DNA of 64,000 nucleotides from Aedes albopictus (taxonomy: Eukaryota > Arthropoda > Insecta > Diptera > Culicidae). The notes beneath the pieces were generated by a model. The model worked only from the letters and a program-made list of their open reading frames with translations. It made no database searches and had not been told where the DNA came from. The DNA lies in assembly GCF_035046485.1 (NCBI RefSeq), contig NC_085138.1, positions 445,943,204 through 446,007,203 on the forward strand, written 5' to 3'. The position numbers and the translations under genes are program-made. Below, piece after piece: positions 1 through 11,259 of the stretch. The first letter of the stretch is position 1. The number at the start of each line of letters is the position of its first letter.

Positions 1-369
1 AATGTATACCGTAGTGGTAAGGTTCTATTGAGCGTTGATACACACCATGTTTCACTGGCGTTTAGCATCACAGATTCTCAGGACATTTCTACCCCGTACA
101 CACTTAGAAAAAATCGCCGAGTTCGGTTATATTTTATCAATATCTCAATCCTTAAGTTTTTTACCAGAAAAACTCGGTGACGTTTACCGAACTTAGTTAA
201 AATTTGACAGATAAACGATAACATTTTACCGAAATTTGGTAATTTTTACAGGATTTCGGTAAATAACCATTACTGAACGCTCAGCAGTTGAGATTTCGGT
301 AGAAATTACCGAACGCAACTAGCTGTGTACTGTGTGCTACAATGGGGCCGATAATTTTCTGGGAGACAC
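1..369. other. Unassigned AT-rich sequence with ACCGAA/TTCGGT motifs
   Basis: No coding feature is visible. Between about 110 and 310 the motifs TTTACCGAA and TTCGGTA recur in both orientations, as in a degenerate inverted-repeat element. Similar motifs reappear near 1600 and 2045, on the far side of the retrotransposon relic, so the relic may have inserted into, or next to, an older element. No clean terminal repeats or target duplication could be fixed. Confidence 0.3.
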
Positions 370-1565
370 CCTTGCACCTGAGACCACTTACTTACTTTCA
401 GTCCTGAGCACCCATGGTGGTGCAACCTAACGCCTGCTTGCAGATTTCGATTCGGTGCTTGCGTAGAGTGTGGCCGATCCACCTCCACTTCCGCTCCTGA
501 ATTCCTGTCGCTATCGGCCTTTGATGGCATCGACCGACGTTTGAACTACACGTTGGAGATCTAATTGTGCACGAGTGATATACCTCAGGCATCTATTGAT
601 GAAGATCTGCAGTTGTTGGATGTTCTCCACAGATACACACCAAGTTTCACTTGCGTAAAGCAGAACAGTTCTCACGTTCGAGTTGAAAATTCGGGTTTTG
701 ATGCGTCGACTAATCTGATTGTTTTTCTATACATTTCTAAAACTCGCAAAGGCAGCTCTCGCCTTATTGATCCGTGCACCTATGTCGATCTTGGTGCCGC
801 CATCGGCCACCTTTTGGCTACCAAGATATTGGAAGCTTTCAACATTCTCCTCTGCTTGCCCACCCAGGCAACCAGTAATCGTATAAGATGTTTCATAAGA
901 TGATAAAGTGGAGGCCATGTACGTGCATGCCTCCATTTAGGTCATGTAAAACGTACACATATCGCCTCCAATTTATCATCTTATACGACTACTGGTTGAC
1001 TGGGCAGCTACCGTGAAGCTGGAAGGTTTGACCGTGTTTACATCCAATGATTTGGTCTTGTTGACGTTGATGGTGAGACCTGCCGCTTACGAGCGACCGG
1101 CAAGATCATTGAGCTCATTCTGCATATCAGAGCGCCATTGAGCTATGAGAGCAACGTCATTAGCCAGTTCGAAATCATTTAGGTGCTCCATGGTAATGGG
1201 CTGCCATAACAGTCCAGTTTTCGTGGCTGAGATCATGCCGAAGTGTTGACAACGTGGTGGCCACTCGAAAAAGGTTTCCAAAGTGCTCTAACCAGTGTTT
1301 CAACTGGTCAGCTGGGTCGATTAACAACTGTCTAGACGTATATTTCACGGCCATTATAGCATTAATCTTAGTCTCACTGTCCGATCACGCTATTTTGTCT
1401 CACCTACAGGAGCGTTTCACTTCCTTCTCGAGTGCTGAAATGCACTGACAGGCTACGGCTTTGGCTCCTCGTGTTTTTGCTCGCGCTATTATGGGTTTGA
1501 CGTCGCTTCGTTTCTCTATCTTCCTCCAGGTGCCATCACTGGGATCCACTATTTCTCTAGGTGTG
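370..1565 (-). pseudogene. Degenerate RTE/JAM1-like non-LTR retrotransposon, reverse-transcriptase 3' part
   Basis: Minus-strand translation in several frames gives blocks typical of the C-terminal half of RTE-clade reverse transcriptases. In order these are a segment reading LKHWLEHFGNLF (about 1290), HLNDFELANDVALIAQWRSD (about 1170-1110, where the F-A-D-D catalytic box has decayed to L-A-N-D), GLTINVNKTKSLDVNT (about 1080-1035), ESFQYLGSQKVADGGTKIDI (about 840-790) and KWRWIGHTLRK (about 490-455). The frames are separated by stops and shifts, one stop falling just after NDLAGRS, so no functional enzyme can be made. The endonuclease domain and the 5' half are absent. The clade is assigned from memory of RTE-type motifs; Aedes carries the RTE element JAM1. 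A small inverted-repeat insertion interrupts it at 865-1002. Confidence 0.75.
865..1002. mobile_element. Small inverted-repeat element inserted in the RTE relic
   Basis: The left end CAGGCAACCAGTAATCGTAT is mirrored by the right end CGACTACTGGTTGACTG, giving arms of about 35-50 bp including ATAAGATG/CATCTTAT. It splits the RTE reading frame between the GLTINVNKTK and ESFQYLGSQ blocks, which supports insertion after the retrotransposon. No convincing target-site duplication was seen. Confidence 0.5.
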
Positions 1566-2416
1566 TAATTTACCTACCCAGTTAGTTTTGATTACAGACC
1601 TCGGTAAAATTTCAATGGGTTTTTGTACTGCTGACTATTCGGTAGTGTTTGACACTACCAACATATAAGTAGACTTCTAAACTGCTGGCTGACTTAAAAA
1701 CTTCACTGGGTGCTAAAAAATCAGCGTTTACCTAGTACATGCAGCCTTCCTATCAACAGTTTGTTTTAGTTTGGCGGAACAAAATGGGTTTGAATTGCTA
1801 GAATCCTTCGCTTTTTGTTGATGTTGCCTGCATGAATACACTAGAACCATGTAGCTCTTATCTTGATAAGATAATCCGGTTCCGGTAGCAGCGGTATCAG
1901 AAGTTTCGCAGTCAATGAAAACCGATGAGACCTATCTATAGTTCAGTGACCATCGATGATATTTCTGCAACTGATTCTGCTGATCTTATTACTTACCAGT
2001 TCGGCAAAAACGCTGCACAGCCTAAAATTCATGGTGAATGGAAAATTTTTGGTAAATGTAGTGGAACTATCTGTTGCTAAACTAAGTATGATGCTGCTGC
2101 TGCCGAGTTGCCGTTTGAAAGTACCTCGCAATGCTTATATGCTATTGTAACGGAAACTAAGTAACTGAACAACTATCACTGAAATTCAGTACTAAGGAAA
2201 TGACATCCCTTTTCCTCCAATACGATACACACCAAACATTGATTGAAGGTTTCAGCAAAATCTTGCTGTATTTTTCCGAGCTGAAGGCTTCAGCAGTTTT
2301 ATTTTTATGTTGCATGTACTACTTCAACTTGTAAATATATCTCTGTTCGTTATTAGAGCATTTGTAGCGCTCTGGCGTAAAATAGGTCCATGAAAGATAC
2401 CCTCAGTATAGTTGTT
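1566..2416. other. No gene recognised
   Basis: AT-rich sequence with scattered TTTGGTAAA/TTCGGTA motifs like those at 110-310. Only short open frames are present and none resembles a known protein. Probably old repeat sequence or upstream/intronic DNA of the calcium-pump gene. Confidence 0.3.
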
Positions 2417-2424
2417 GCCAACAT

Positions 2425-2648
2425 TATAGATAGTAGAGTAAACATAGATCCGTGTTGATGAATCCGTTGTATCCAAACGAACTGTCAAAATCTGTATCCT
2501 GCTCGTTTGGATACGTCACGATTTGAACAACATCAATGGAGCGCATGACGTCATATTCAACCGTCGCACTCTTGAAAATTACTACTTACACGCTTGAAAC
2601 ATTTTAGTCAGCGGTGTCCGCGGATCTATGTTTACTCTACTATCTATA
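2425..2648. mobile_element. MITE with 28-bp perfect TIRs and 8-bp target duplication
   Basis: The termini at 2425-2452 and 2621-2648 are perfect inverted repeats of 28 bp beginning TATAGATAGTAGAGTAAAC. They are flanked by the 8-bp direct repeat GCCAACAT at 2417-2424 and 2649-2656. The 224-bp interior has no open frame, so the element is non-autonomous. An 8-bp duplication fits the hAT superfamily, but the termini are not the usual CAGNG type. The perfect termini suggest a fairly recent insertion. Confidence 0.85.
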
Positions 2649-2864
2649 GCCAACATTCAAGCCTTTTTGGGCCAACTAACTTTAGGCATGCAAAACGTTC
2701 GCTTACACGGACATCAGAATATACATAGATGTTTTATATTAAAACTAGAATAGATGTGCGCTCTTATGATTGCAAATTGTAACGAATAAATTAACATTGG
2801 AACCTTATAAATGCGCATTTTATTTTCCGTATCGGGCCCCACGTCTGGGAACTTAGATACGCAA

Positions 2865-3500
2865 TATAAAATGAACATTACAAATACACAAACATGCAAC
2901 ATATAACATAAATTGTGCCCAGTTATCTAAATAGATAACGAAGTCCAATCCCAGGATGACGAGGTTTCATTATTGTTCTTGGTCCATCAGTCAATCCTGT
3001 GATCGTATTTTTTCTGGCTGGTTGCCTTTAGTTCGCAACGATAGTTGTTTTCAAAGCTTGTGTTTGGTCTAGGAATTTCTAATCCTAAGGGGGCATGCTG
3101 ATTTGGGCAACAACACTAGACCAACAACACTTGATGTCCTTGTAAGGGGACGGCTTGCAATGTACATTAAGGACGTCTTGAAATCCCGCTTCAACAGTGC
3201 ATCAGAATTTCAAACGCACAAATCTCAAGAAGCAAGATTCACACAACAGTGCATTTCATTATTCTGTTCTTGATCACTCGTAATAAGCTTAAAATAAGAA
3301 GAGTAGGTGCGCTGGTTTTGTTTACGAAGAGATTTGTGCCTTCGAAATCGTGAGTAGGTACCAAAGTCGGCCATTGTGGCGGCCATTTTGGGACTCTAAC
3401 AAGTCTGTCCTTAATGCACATTCAATTTCAGGGACAGATGTACAAACCTTAGTTCAACATACAAAATAAACTGACAAAATGTTCATAACAATTTACAAAC
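2865..3500. repeat. Dispersed repeat, copy 1 (pairs with 34690-35190)
   Basis: A collinear similar copy lies about 32 kb away. Shared landmarks are the CATAACATAAAT/GTGCCC block, AGATAAC, CAGGATGACGAGGTTTCAT, GGTCCATCAGTC, GCCTTTAGTTC and CTAATCCTAA. Both copies are non-coding and diverged. The family could not be named, and the outer ends are approximate. Confidence 0.6.
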
Positions 3501-4069
3501 GTAACACACTCCATGCAACAATCGAAAAAATGTCCATGAATTGGAGAATGCTATTCATGGAAAATTCTTAAATCTACTTTGCAACGTATCAACTATATTA
3601 CAAACGTAACAACATTCCTAGACAAAACATTAGCTATGAAAAAAACGCTGCGAACAAAAAAGCAACCTGCCAGCAAATTTACGATTACAATATTAACTGG
3701 TGGACCAACAACAATTATTATGAAACCTCGTTATCCTGGGTTTGGCTATTATTATCCACTACTAGGGTAATAGGGCAAAATTTATGTTGCGTACAGTTTA
3801 TTATGCAGTTGTAGTGTTTCAATATCAGATATTTAACCTTCATTATGAGTTTGTAATGCTTCACTATATTTCGTAATATTATCTAGATTATCTATATAAT
3901 TTATTCATATTCCGATCCGTTTTGCATGTCGCTAAATGGTAACTATAAAAACTAGTGCTGTATAGCTTATTCAAAATGATTTTATCTTGAAGTTAAGTCT
4001 TTGTTTAGCAGTCAAAATATTCAGATTGTGATTATTTATTTCTTTCCTTACCTTCTGAAATTTTCACAG
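3501..4069. other. No gene recognised
   Basis: AT-rich, low-complexity sequence. One short open frame (3579-3770) shows no recognisable domain and is taken as chance. No repeats with clear ends were found. Confidence 0.3.
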
Positions 4070-6290
4070 AAGTGGTTTTAGGAATTCCTCTTAAAAGTTC
4101 ACCAGAAGTTCTCCGAAGCTCTTTGGTATTTTATTTTCAAGTTCCACCAAGAATTGATTCATGAGTTACTGCTGTCATTTATCCAGGAATTCGTTTATGG
4201 ATTAGTTTTTGAGTTTCTTCTGAGATACCTTTAGGAAATCTCATGGAATTTTATGAGAATGTAATCTCCTAGAATTCCTCGCGAACTGCATTTATGTTCA
4301 ACCATTACTTAGATGTCCATGCGGACAAAATCTTGGAATATTCATCATTCGTCGATAAACTAGCAAGAACAAGTTGAAAACTACAGTGGTAAACTATAGG
4401 AAATCTCATACAATTCCACTTTTTATGTCTCTTGTTTAATTTTATGAAACGTTTTTATTTGGATATCTGAAAAGAGTAGCGAAATATTGGGATTTCTCCA
4501 GCAATTCCTTCTGGGAATTGACCACATGTTCCTATTCTAATTATTTGAATTAAGAATTAGCTTAAGTTAAAATTCACAAATAAAAAGAAATTAAAAAAAA
4601 ATCGTATTTCTAACCAAAAATACGAACTCCTTGAGTAATTTATTCTGTGTCTTATCAGAGATGAGATATTGTCTTCTTTCGTTAGTTCTTTGTGAGATTC
4701 CATTAGGAGTTCCTCCTTGGTTTTCTTTAGAAGTGCCCATTAGAATTCTCTATTTTTTTTTAATTTATCTCCAGAAATTTCTTTTCAGATTCTTTCAGGG
4801 GTCCTTTCTGGGGCTCCCTCAGAAGTGTTTTCTGATATTCCTCCAAAAGTTTTGCCGATTCCATCAGAAGTTTCTTCTGACGAATTTCTTTTGAGAATCC
4901 TCTAAGACTTATTTCCTGCCTCAAACATTCCTACTGGGAATTTATCAAATGTCCCTTATTAACCCTTATGTGGCTGATAGGGTACCCGGGTATCCAGCGC
5001 CCATTTAAAAAGTACGGTGTAGAAAAAAGCAATAAGTTTATCGGACACATAACGGTTAAATTTTTTTCTGAAGTTCCGATAGAAAGAGGAATTTCTTAAG
5101 TGATTCATTATGTGTTTTACCAAAGAAATATGTACTCTTCCTCCATTAGTTCTTTCTGAGATTCACCCAAAAGTTTGTTTTGAGATTCCTCAAGAAGTTC
5201 TCCTTGTTTTTTAGAAGTACCTACGGGAATGCTCCATTCACTTAAACTTTCTCCAGAAATTTCTACTCTGATTCCACTAAGCGTCCCTTCTGGGGTTTAT
5301 CTTAAACTTCTGCTGAGATTCCATCGAGAGTTTCTTCTAAGATTCCTCAGAGTTCTTTCTGACATTCTTCAGAAGAAGCCCAAGTACTTGTGGGATCCTC
5401 CCAGGAGTTTCTACTGAGATTCTAGCAGGAGTTCTTTTTAGAATTCCCAAAATCGTCATTAACAATTCTCCAGGTTTTCTTGTTGGTTATCCTCCAAGAG
5501 TTCCTTCTGGGAATTCTTCAGCAGTTTCTTCTAAGATTTCAGTCTCCAGGAGTTAGTTCTAGAAATCCTTCAGGAGTTCCCTTAAAAATTCATCCAGAAA
5601 TTTCTTTTGAAAATCATCTAAGACAACTTTCCTCCCTTAAAGATTCTTTCTGGGTATCCTCCAGAACTTCATTCTGGGAATCCTCCAAAGCTTTCTCGTG
5701 GGAGTCTTGGAATTCCTTCTGGAAATCTTCAAGAGTTACTACTAGAAATCTTCCAGGAATTTCTTTTATGAATCATCCAAGACTTTCTTCAGTGAATTCT
5801 CCAGGGCTTCCTTCTGAGAATCTCTCAAAGACTCATTCTGGGAACCCTCAGGAGTTCCTTCTAGAAATCTTTCAGCAGATCTTTTTGAACACCCTACAAA
5901 GATTGCTTCTGGGAGCCCTCTAGAAGTTTATTCTGTAAATCTTTCAGGAGTCTTCGCTGGGAATCATCCAGAAGTTGCATCTGCATCTAGAAATTCTCCA
6001 GGAGTCTCTTGAGAGAATCCTTCAGAAGTTCATTCTGGAACTCTCCCCTTGTGGAAATCCTCCAGGAGTTCTTTATGCGTTGTACGTTTCTCAAATGTGC
6101 GACGAGCAATGTATTAAGTATTTATCCTTTGAAGGAATTCTCGGGGCAACCCCAGATTTGGAATCTCTAAAGGGAATTTTGAAAAAGAAATTCATAAAAA
6201 ATCCATAGAATGAATTCGTGGAGGAATCCCCAGGAGAACTTCTTGGCGAAAACTTAATCAAAAATTCCAGAAATAATTTCCTGATGGCAT
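4070..6290 (+). repeat. Degenerate minisatellite array, TTCC orientation
   Basis: Phrases such as TCCTCCAGGAGTTCTTTCTG, GAAATTCTCCAGGAGT and TTCTTCTGGGAATCCTCC recur every 20-30 bases with heavy drift. The + strand is rich in T and TTCC. Open frames in the array, the longest about 147 codons at 5480-5923, are Phe/Leu/Ser-rich by-products of the repeat. The same family occurs at 13430-18850 in the same orientation and at 41500-42550, 60150-61830 and 63240-64000 reversed. Confidence 0.8.
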
Positions 6291-6744
6291 TCTTGGGATA
6301 CTTCGCAGGTGGAATTTCCAGAACGAATTACTGTTAATTCCTAGTCAGATCCGGTGTAATATTCAAGTTTCTATGAGATTTCATAGTGGAAATTAATTCT
6401 ACTTGATGTTTTGCTTGACTCCGTTAAGAGATTGCTTGGAACTTTTCACTATGTATTGCAAATTACTATCAAGAGTTTTGTAGTAGTTTCCTCTATCTAT
6501 CCTCTATTCATGGTGGTTCTACAATAACTTTTAGTTCTATTCTATAGGTGCGATATATTGTCAACTGAAAGTTCTTCAGCATTTACTTATCAGACAACGA
6601 TTTGCATACTGATGCTATCTGTAATATCTTGACGTCGTGCTCATCATTCTCTGAGCATTTGCAGACTCTTGATTCGTTTTTCATGCTACCACTCCCCATC
6701 CCAGATTGATTCTCCAACTTACACATTTCTTTTTTTCTCCATTT
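6291..6744. other. Non-coding sequence before the 5' UTR exon
   Basis: No repeat ends or coding frame are recognisable. The region becomes pyrimidine-rich toward 6744 and leads into a splice acceptor, so it is probably the 3' end of an intron in the calcium-pump 5' UTR. Confidence 0.4.
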
Positions 6745-6756
6745 TTTCAATTTTAG
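6731..6756 (+). other. Splice acceptor upstream of the PMCA 5' UTR exon
   Basis: A long pyrimidine tract from about 6728 ends in CAATTTTAG, with the cut after 6756. Composition changes abruptly at this point from AT-rich to GC-rich. This supports an intron in the 5' UTR whose upstream exon and promoter lie further left, possibly outside the window. Transcript evidence would be needed to exclude a transcription start inside the following block. Confidence 0.65.
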
Positions 6757-7079
6757 ATAAAAATCGACCGATCCCGTGAGGAGTGTGTTTCATTCGCCAC
6801 CACAAGGAACAACCGCCGGGCGAAAGCAACAATCGAACCCAACGCCACCCCCGCCATCTCCGGTGGAGGGCGAACTAAGCGCCCGCGCCAGGCAGCATAG
6901 GAAAAAGGCATCAGAACGGCGGCCGTGAAAAGTAGTGTGCCCATCGATTGTGTGTTTTTCCTTAGGAAACGAAGGCGAAGGAGAGACGATACACAGCCCC
7001 CGGCCCCGCCAACGCCGTCGTCGTCGTAATCGATTCAGAATTTTTGCCGGGGCGAAGAAAATCCGACGAAGAAAGTGAA

Positions 7080-7091
7080 ATGGTGTTATAG
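7080..7091 (+). other. Upstream open reading frame 1 (Met-Val-Leu-stop)
   Basis: A four-codon frame, ATG GTG TTA TAG, in the 5' UTR. It ends well before the main start, so it could act only by reducing scanning efficiency. The A at -3 and G at +4 give a good initiation context. A regulatory role is inference. Confidence 0.4.
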
Positions 7092-7170
7092 TGAGCGGGG
7101 AAAAACGTCCACGGCCCTTCCGCCTCCCCCCGTAGGCGCGCGCGTGCTAGATTGAAATAGATTGGACACA

Positions 7171-7185
7171 ATGGCCGTTAGTTAG
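7171..7185 (+). other. Upstream open reading frame 2 (Met-Ala-Val-Ser-stop)
   Basis: A five-codon frame, ATG GCC GTT AGT TAG, in the 5' UTR. Its context ACACA-ATG-G is favourable. With the frame at 7080 it could lower translation of the main frame, but this is inferred only from position. Confidence 0.4.
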
Positions 7186-7662
7186 AAGTGCGGTGTGGTG
7201 ATCGGATTTGCGGTTTTTGTTTTTCTGTTCGCTGGCTGGAGAAGAAGATTGGAGCTGAATACCCAGTTGGCAACTGTTGACTGAGTTCCAGGATCGATCG
7301 TAGCTGCTGTGCGAGTGGGCGAATCATCGCACGTGTTCCGGAGCAAAGAAGGCGGCGAACCATAGGAGGCGTAACTTAACTTGACACACACACAGATTGA
7401 TATATTACTTCTAGTACTACATATTCTACTACCGCTACTACGACTACTAGATTCGCAACTACGAGTGCGAACCGAGCAGAAAAGAAGGATTAGTTATTAA
7501 GGAAATCGCAAGTCTACTACTAACAAAACACAAACACAACCCCGCTTCGAGGCGTCGGAACAGAAGCGGAATAAGCGGATAAGTCTTAGCAAAAAAAAAT
7601 CCCAACCAACCATATTAATTAGTAAGTTAATTCGAAGTTAGTAAATCAAATTAAAAGTCAAG

Positions 7663-10600
7663 ATGGCGACGATAGACGGACGTCCGGCGCAGTACCAGAT
7701 CACGCTGAAGAATCTGCGCGAAATCATGGAGCACCGAGGCCGGGAAGGGGTCTCGATAGTGAACGAATACGGCGGCACGCACGAAATCTGCAAGAAGCTG
7801 TACACCCACCCGAACGACGGTCTGAGCGGCTCGAAAGCGGACATCGAGCACCGGCGGGAAACGTTCGGTTCCAACACAATACCTCCGAAACCACCGAAGT
7901 CCTTCCTGATGCTGGTGTGGGAGGCCCTGCAGGACGTGACGCTGATCATTCTGGAGATAGCCGCCATCATCTCGCTGCTGTTATCGTTTTACCAGCCGGC
8001 GGACGATGATGAACCAGTCCTGGAGGAAGAGGAGGAGCACTACTCGTGGATCGAGGGTTTGGCCATCCTGGTGTCGGTGTTTGTGGTCGTGATTGTGACG
8101 GCCTTCAATGACTACTCGAAGGAGAAGCAATTCCGAGGGCTCCAGTCACGGATCGAGGGCGAGCACAAGTTTTCCGTTATCCGCGGCGGCGACGCAGTCC
8201 AGATCAATATCGGCGAGATCGTGGTGGGCGACATCTGCCAGATCAAGTACGGCGATTTGCTTCCGGCCGACGGTCTCCTGATCCAGAGTAACGATCTGAA
8301 AATTGACGAGTCCTCGCTGACGGGCGAATCGGACCACGTGAAGAAGAGCGAACTGACGGATCCGATGGTGTTGTCCGGAACGCACGTTATGGAAGGTAGC
8401 GGAAAGATGGTCGTCACTGCCGTCGGTGTCAACTCCCAGGCCGGTATCATCTTCACCCTGCTGGGAGCGGCCGTTGATGAGCACGAAGCTGCCGCCAAGA
8501 AAAAGAAAAAGGATGCCAAGAAGGAAAAGAAACTGAAGGATGGCGGCGATGAGATCACCAACAACAGTCACCATCCGGCGCTGAAATCTCAGACGACCGT
8601 GGATTCCATCACGTCCGACGATGGCGAAGAGGGCAAGAGCAGCGGCGGAGGCGGAGGTGGCCACGGAGGCAAGGAAAAATCCGTCCTCCAAGCGAAACTT
8701 ACCAAACTGGCCATCCAGATCGGCTACGCCGGTTCGACGATTGCCGTTCTGACCGTGATCATCCTCATCATCCAGTTCTGCATCCAAACGTTCGTCATCG
8801 AACAGAAGCACTGGCGAAACTCGTACGCAAACAATCTGGTCAAGCATTTCATCATCGGTGTGACCGTGTTGGTCGTTGCCGTACCGGAAGGTCTCCCGCT
8901 TGCCGTCACGCTTTCTCTCGCCTACTCCGTCAAGAAGATGATGAAGGACAACAATCTGGTACGCCATTTGGACGCTTGCGAAACCATGGGTAACGCCACT
9001 GCCATCTGCTCGGACAAGACCGGAACGCTGACCACCAACCGGATGACCGTGGTCCAATCGTACATTTGCGAAAAGCTATGCAAGGTAACGCCCAAATTCT
9101 CCGACATCCCGCGGATAGTTGGCGAAGCGATCATCGAAGGTATCTCGCTCAACTCGGCCTACACCACTTGTCTGATGCCCGGCACCAATCCGGGAGATCC
9201 GCTCCAGCAGGTCGGAAACAAAACCGAATGCTCTCTGCTCGGGTTCGTGCAAGGATTGGGAAAAAGCTACCAAACCATTCGGGACAGCCATCCGGAGGAA
9301 TCCTTCACCCGGGTGTACACGTTCAACTCGGTGCGAAAATCCATGAGTACCGTAATTCCGAAATCGAACGGTGGCTACCGGGTGTACTGCAAGGGAGCGT
9401 CGGAAATCGTCCTGAAGAAGTGTTCGTTCATCTACGGACAGGACGGAGTGCTGGAGAAGTTCACCCGTGATATGCAGGAACGCCTTCTGCATCAGGTGAT
9501 CGAACCCATGGCATGCGACGGGCTGCGAACCATTTGTATCGCGTTCCGAGATTTCGTCCCCGGCAAGGCCGAGATCAACCAGGTGCACATCGACAGCGAG
9601 CCCAACTGGGACGACGAGGACAACATCGTGAGCAATCTGACGTGTTTGTGCGTGGTCGGTATCGAGGATCCGGTGCGGCCGGAAGTGCCGGACGCTATCC
9701 GAAAGTGCCAGCGAGCAGGAATCACCGTCCGGATGGTTACCGGAGACAACATCAACACGGCGCGGTCGATTGCCACCAAGTGTGGCATCATTCGGCCCCA
9801 GGATGACTTCCTCATTCTGGAGGGTAAGGAGTTCAACCGACGGATCCGGGACAGCAACGGGGACATTCAGCAACACCTGCTGGACAAGGTGTGGCCAAAG
9901 CTGCGGGTATTGGCCCGTTCGTCGCCAACGGATAAGTACAACCTGGTCAAGGGTATCATCGACAGTAAGGTATCGGATAATCGCGAGGTGGTGGCCGTCA
10001 CTGGGGACGGTACGAACGACGGTCCGGCTCTGAAGAAGGCGGATGTCGGATTCGCCATGGGAATTGCCGGAACCGACGTGGCAAAGGAAGCTTCCGATAT
10101 TATTCTAACCGATGACAATTTCAGCAGTATCGTCAAGGCCGTCATGTGGGGACGGAACGTTTACGATTCGATTGCCAAGTTCTTGCAGTTCCAGCTGACC
10201 GTCAACGTGGTAGCCGTGATTGTGGCGTTCATCGGCGCTTGTGCCGTACAGGATTCGCCTCTCAAAGCCGTACAGATGTTGTGGATGAACTTGATTATGG
10301 ACACGTTGGCATCGTTGGCCCTGGCCACCGAAATGCCCACGCCGGATCTTTTGCTACGTAAACCGTACGGCCGAACGAAACCACTGATCTCACGCACAAT
10401 GATGAAAAACATCCTGGGTCAAGCGATCTATCAATTGATCATCGTCTTTGGGCTCCTATTCGTCGGTGATCGATTCCTAGATATTGAGTCGGGTCGAGGT
10501 CAACCATTGAATTCGGAAGCGACACAGCATTTCACGATCATCTTCAACGTGTTTGTCTTCATGACGCTCTTCAACGAGCTGAACGCTCGGAAGATCCACG

Positions 10601-11259
10601 GCCAGCGGAACATTTTCGAGGGTCTCTTCACGAACCCGATCTTCTACAGCATCTGGATCGTAACCCTGGTGTCGCAAATCTTCATCATCCAGTACGGCAA
10701 GGTGGCCTTCTCGACCAAGGCGCTCAACATCGAACAATGGCTGTGGAGTGTATTCTTTGGCCTCGGAACGCTAATCTGGGGCCAGATCGTCACGACGATC
10801 CCCACCCGCAAGATGCCCAAGAAGATGGCGTGGGGTCGTGGCGAAGCAGAGTACACTGAAGCGATCCGACTCGGCGAGGAGCGCTACGACTCGATGGATA
10901 ATGACAAGAAACCCCGTGCAGGTCAGATATTATGGATCCGTGGCCTTACTAGGCTGCAGACCCAGCTTCGTGTTGTACGTGCATTTCGATCCACATTAGA
11001 AGATTTAGAAGAACGTCGTTCCATTCATAGCTTGCATAGTCTTAGAAGTTCACGCAGTCATCCCGGAGGCATGAGCACGAGTGGTACAATGACTAGTCAA
11101 GGTCTCTCAAATCTCTTATATCCACCAGGTTCCAACATCCCAACCGGCCGGCTAATAGGTACTAATGTTGGCGATCTTAAGTATATTGATGAAGATCAAA
11201 GACTTCACAATAATCAGCACATAATAGGTATAAACAATAAAGTAGAATACAGTATATAA
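7663..11259 (+). CDS. PMCA: Plasma-membrane calcium-transporting ATPase (PMCA, P2B type)
   Basis: This 1198-residue pump exports Ca2+ from the cytosol across the plasma membrane using ATP and is activated by calmodulin. Visible in order: TM1-TM2 about 81-149; actuator motif TGES 220-223; a Lys-rich then Gly-rich insert about 279-337, where family members carry the lipid-responsive loop; TM3-TM4 about 350-418 with PEGL at 408-411; phosphorylation motif DKTGT with Asp451; nucleotide-domain KGAS 577-580; TGDN 693-696; hinge GDGTND 781-786; TM5-TM10 about 838-1046 with Asn876 and Asp880 in TM6 as the expected Ca2+ ligands; calmodulin-binding segment from [19 protein letters not shown] at 1087. 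Length matches animal PMCAs. The start has a good context and no longer in-frame option. The whole frame is one exon. Codon usage shifts sharply at residue 1087, and a donor ten codons before the stop suggests an alternative C-terminus. Confidence 0.97.
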   Translation: MATIDGRPAQYQITLKNLREIMEHRGREGVSIVNEYGGTHEICKKLYTHPNDGLSGSKADIEHRRETFGSNTIPPKPPKSFLMLVWEALQDVTLIILEIAAIISLLLSFYQPADDDEPVLEEEEEHYSWIEGLAILVSVFVVVIVTAFNDYSKEKQFRGLQSRIEGEHKFSVIRGGDAVQINIGEIVVGDICQIKYGDLLPADGLLIQSNDLKIDESSLTGESDHVKKSELTDPMVLSGTHVMEGSGKMVVTAVGVNSQAGIIFTLLGAAVDEHEAAAKKKKKDAKKEKKLKDGGDEITNNSHHPALKSQTTVDSITSDDGEEGKSSGGGGGGHGGKEKSVLQAKLTKLAIQIGYAGSTIAVLTVIILIIQFCIQTFVIEQKHWRNSYANNLVKHFIIGVTVLVVAVPEGLPLAVTLSLAYSVKKMMKDNNLVRHLDACETMGNATAICSDKTGTLTTNRMTVVQSYICEKLCKVTPKFSDIPRIVGEAIIEGISLNSAYTTCLMPGTNPGDPLQQVGNKTECSLLGFVQGLGKSYQTIRDSHPEESFTRVYTFNSVRKSMSTVIPKSNGGYRVYCKGASEIVLKKCSFIYGQDGVLEKFTRDMQERLLHQVIEPMACDGLRTICIAFRDFVPGKAEINQVHIDSEPNWDDEDNIVSNLTCLCVVGIEDPVRPEVPDAIRKCQRAGITVRMVTGDNINTARSIATKCGIIRPQDDFLILEGKEFNRRIRDSNGDIQQHLLDKVWPKLRVLARSSPTDKYNLVKGIIDSKVSDNREVVAVTGDGTNDGPALKKADVGFAMGIAGTDVAKEASDIILTDDNFSSIVKAVMWGRNVYDSIAKFLQFQLTVNVVAVIVAFIGACAVQDSPLKAVQMLWMNLIMDTLASLALATEMPTPDLLLRKPYGRTKPLISRTMMKNILGQAIYQLIIVFGLLFVGDRFLDIESGRGQPLNSEATQHFTIIFNVFVFMTLFNELNARKIHGQRNIFEGLFTNPIFYSIWIVTLVSQIFIIQYGKVAFSTKALNIEQWLWSVFFGLGTLIWGQIVTTIPTRKMPKKMAWGRGEAEYTEAIRLGEERYDSMDNDKKPRAGQILWIRGLTRLQTQLRVVRAFRSTLEDLEERRSIHSLHSLRSSRSHPGGMSTSGTMTSQGLSNLLYPPGSNIPTGRLIGTNVGDLKYIDEDQRLHNNQHIIGINNKVEYSI
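10919..10927 (+). other. PMCA: Latent splice donor CAG|GTCAGA inside the PMCA frame
   Basis: The cut would fall after 10921, after the first base of codon 1087 (phase 1). Third-position GC falls from about 79% in the 114 codons before it to about 31% in the 112 codons after it (hand count). This looks like an exon boundary that is either used alternatively or was fused. The donor shares its phase with that at 11227. Confidence 0.45.
11225..11233 (+). other. PMCA: Candidate alternative splice donor AG|GTATAA
   Basis: The sequence ATAATAG|GTATAA cuts after 11227, the first base of codon 1189 (phase 1). Reading through gives ten more residues ending VEYSI. Splicing to the acceptor at 55325 gives twelve residues ending STTV. 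The donor fits the insect consensus well. Whether it is used cannot be told from DNA alone. Confidence 0.55.

Larger units (their letters stand above)
6757..7662 (+). other. PMCA 5' untranslated exon sequence
   Basis: This 906-base stretch is clearly more GC-rich than its surroundings and runs without a break into the PMCA start codon. It has no long open frame on the sense strand. It contains two minimal upstream open frames (7080-7091 and 7171-7185). The last 150 bases become A-rich, as often seen just before insect start codons. The start context CAAG-ATG-G at 7663 is favourable. Confidence 0.7.

Noticed and set aside
5480..5923. 147-codon open frame
   Set aside because: It lies wholly inside the minisatellite, and its Phe/Leu/Ser-rich composition is a by-product of the repeated unit.
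8146..9876. Long minus-strand open frames (303 and 266 codons) opposite PMCA
   Set aside because: They lie exactly antisense to GC-biased PMCA codons, where stop codons are rare on the opposite strand, and show no domain of their own.
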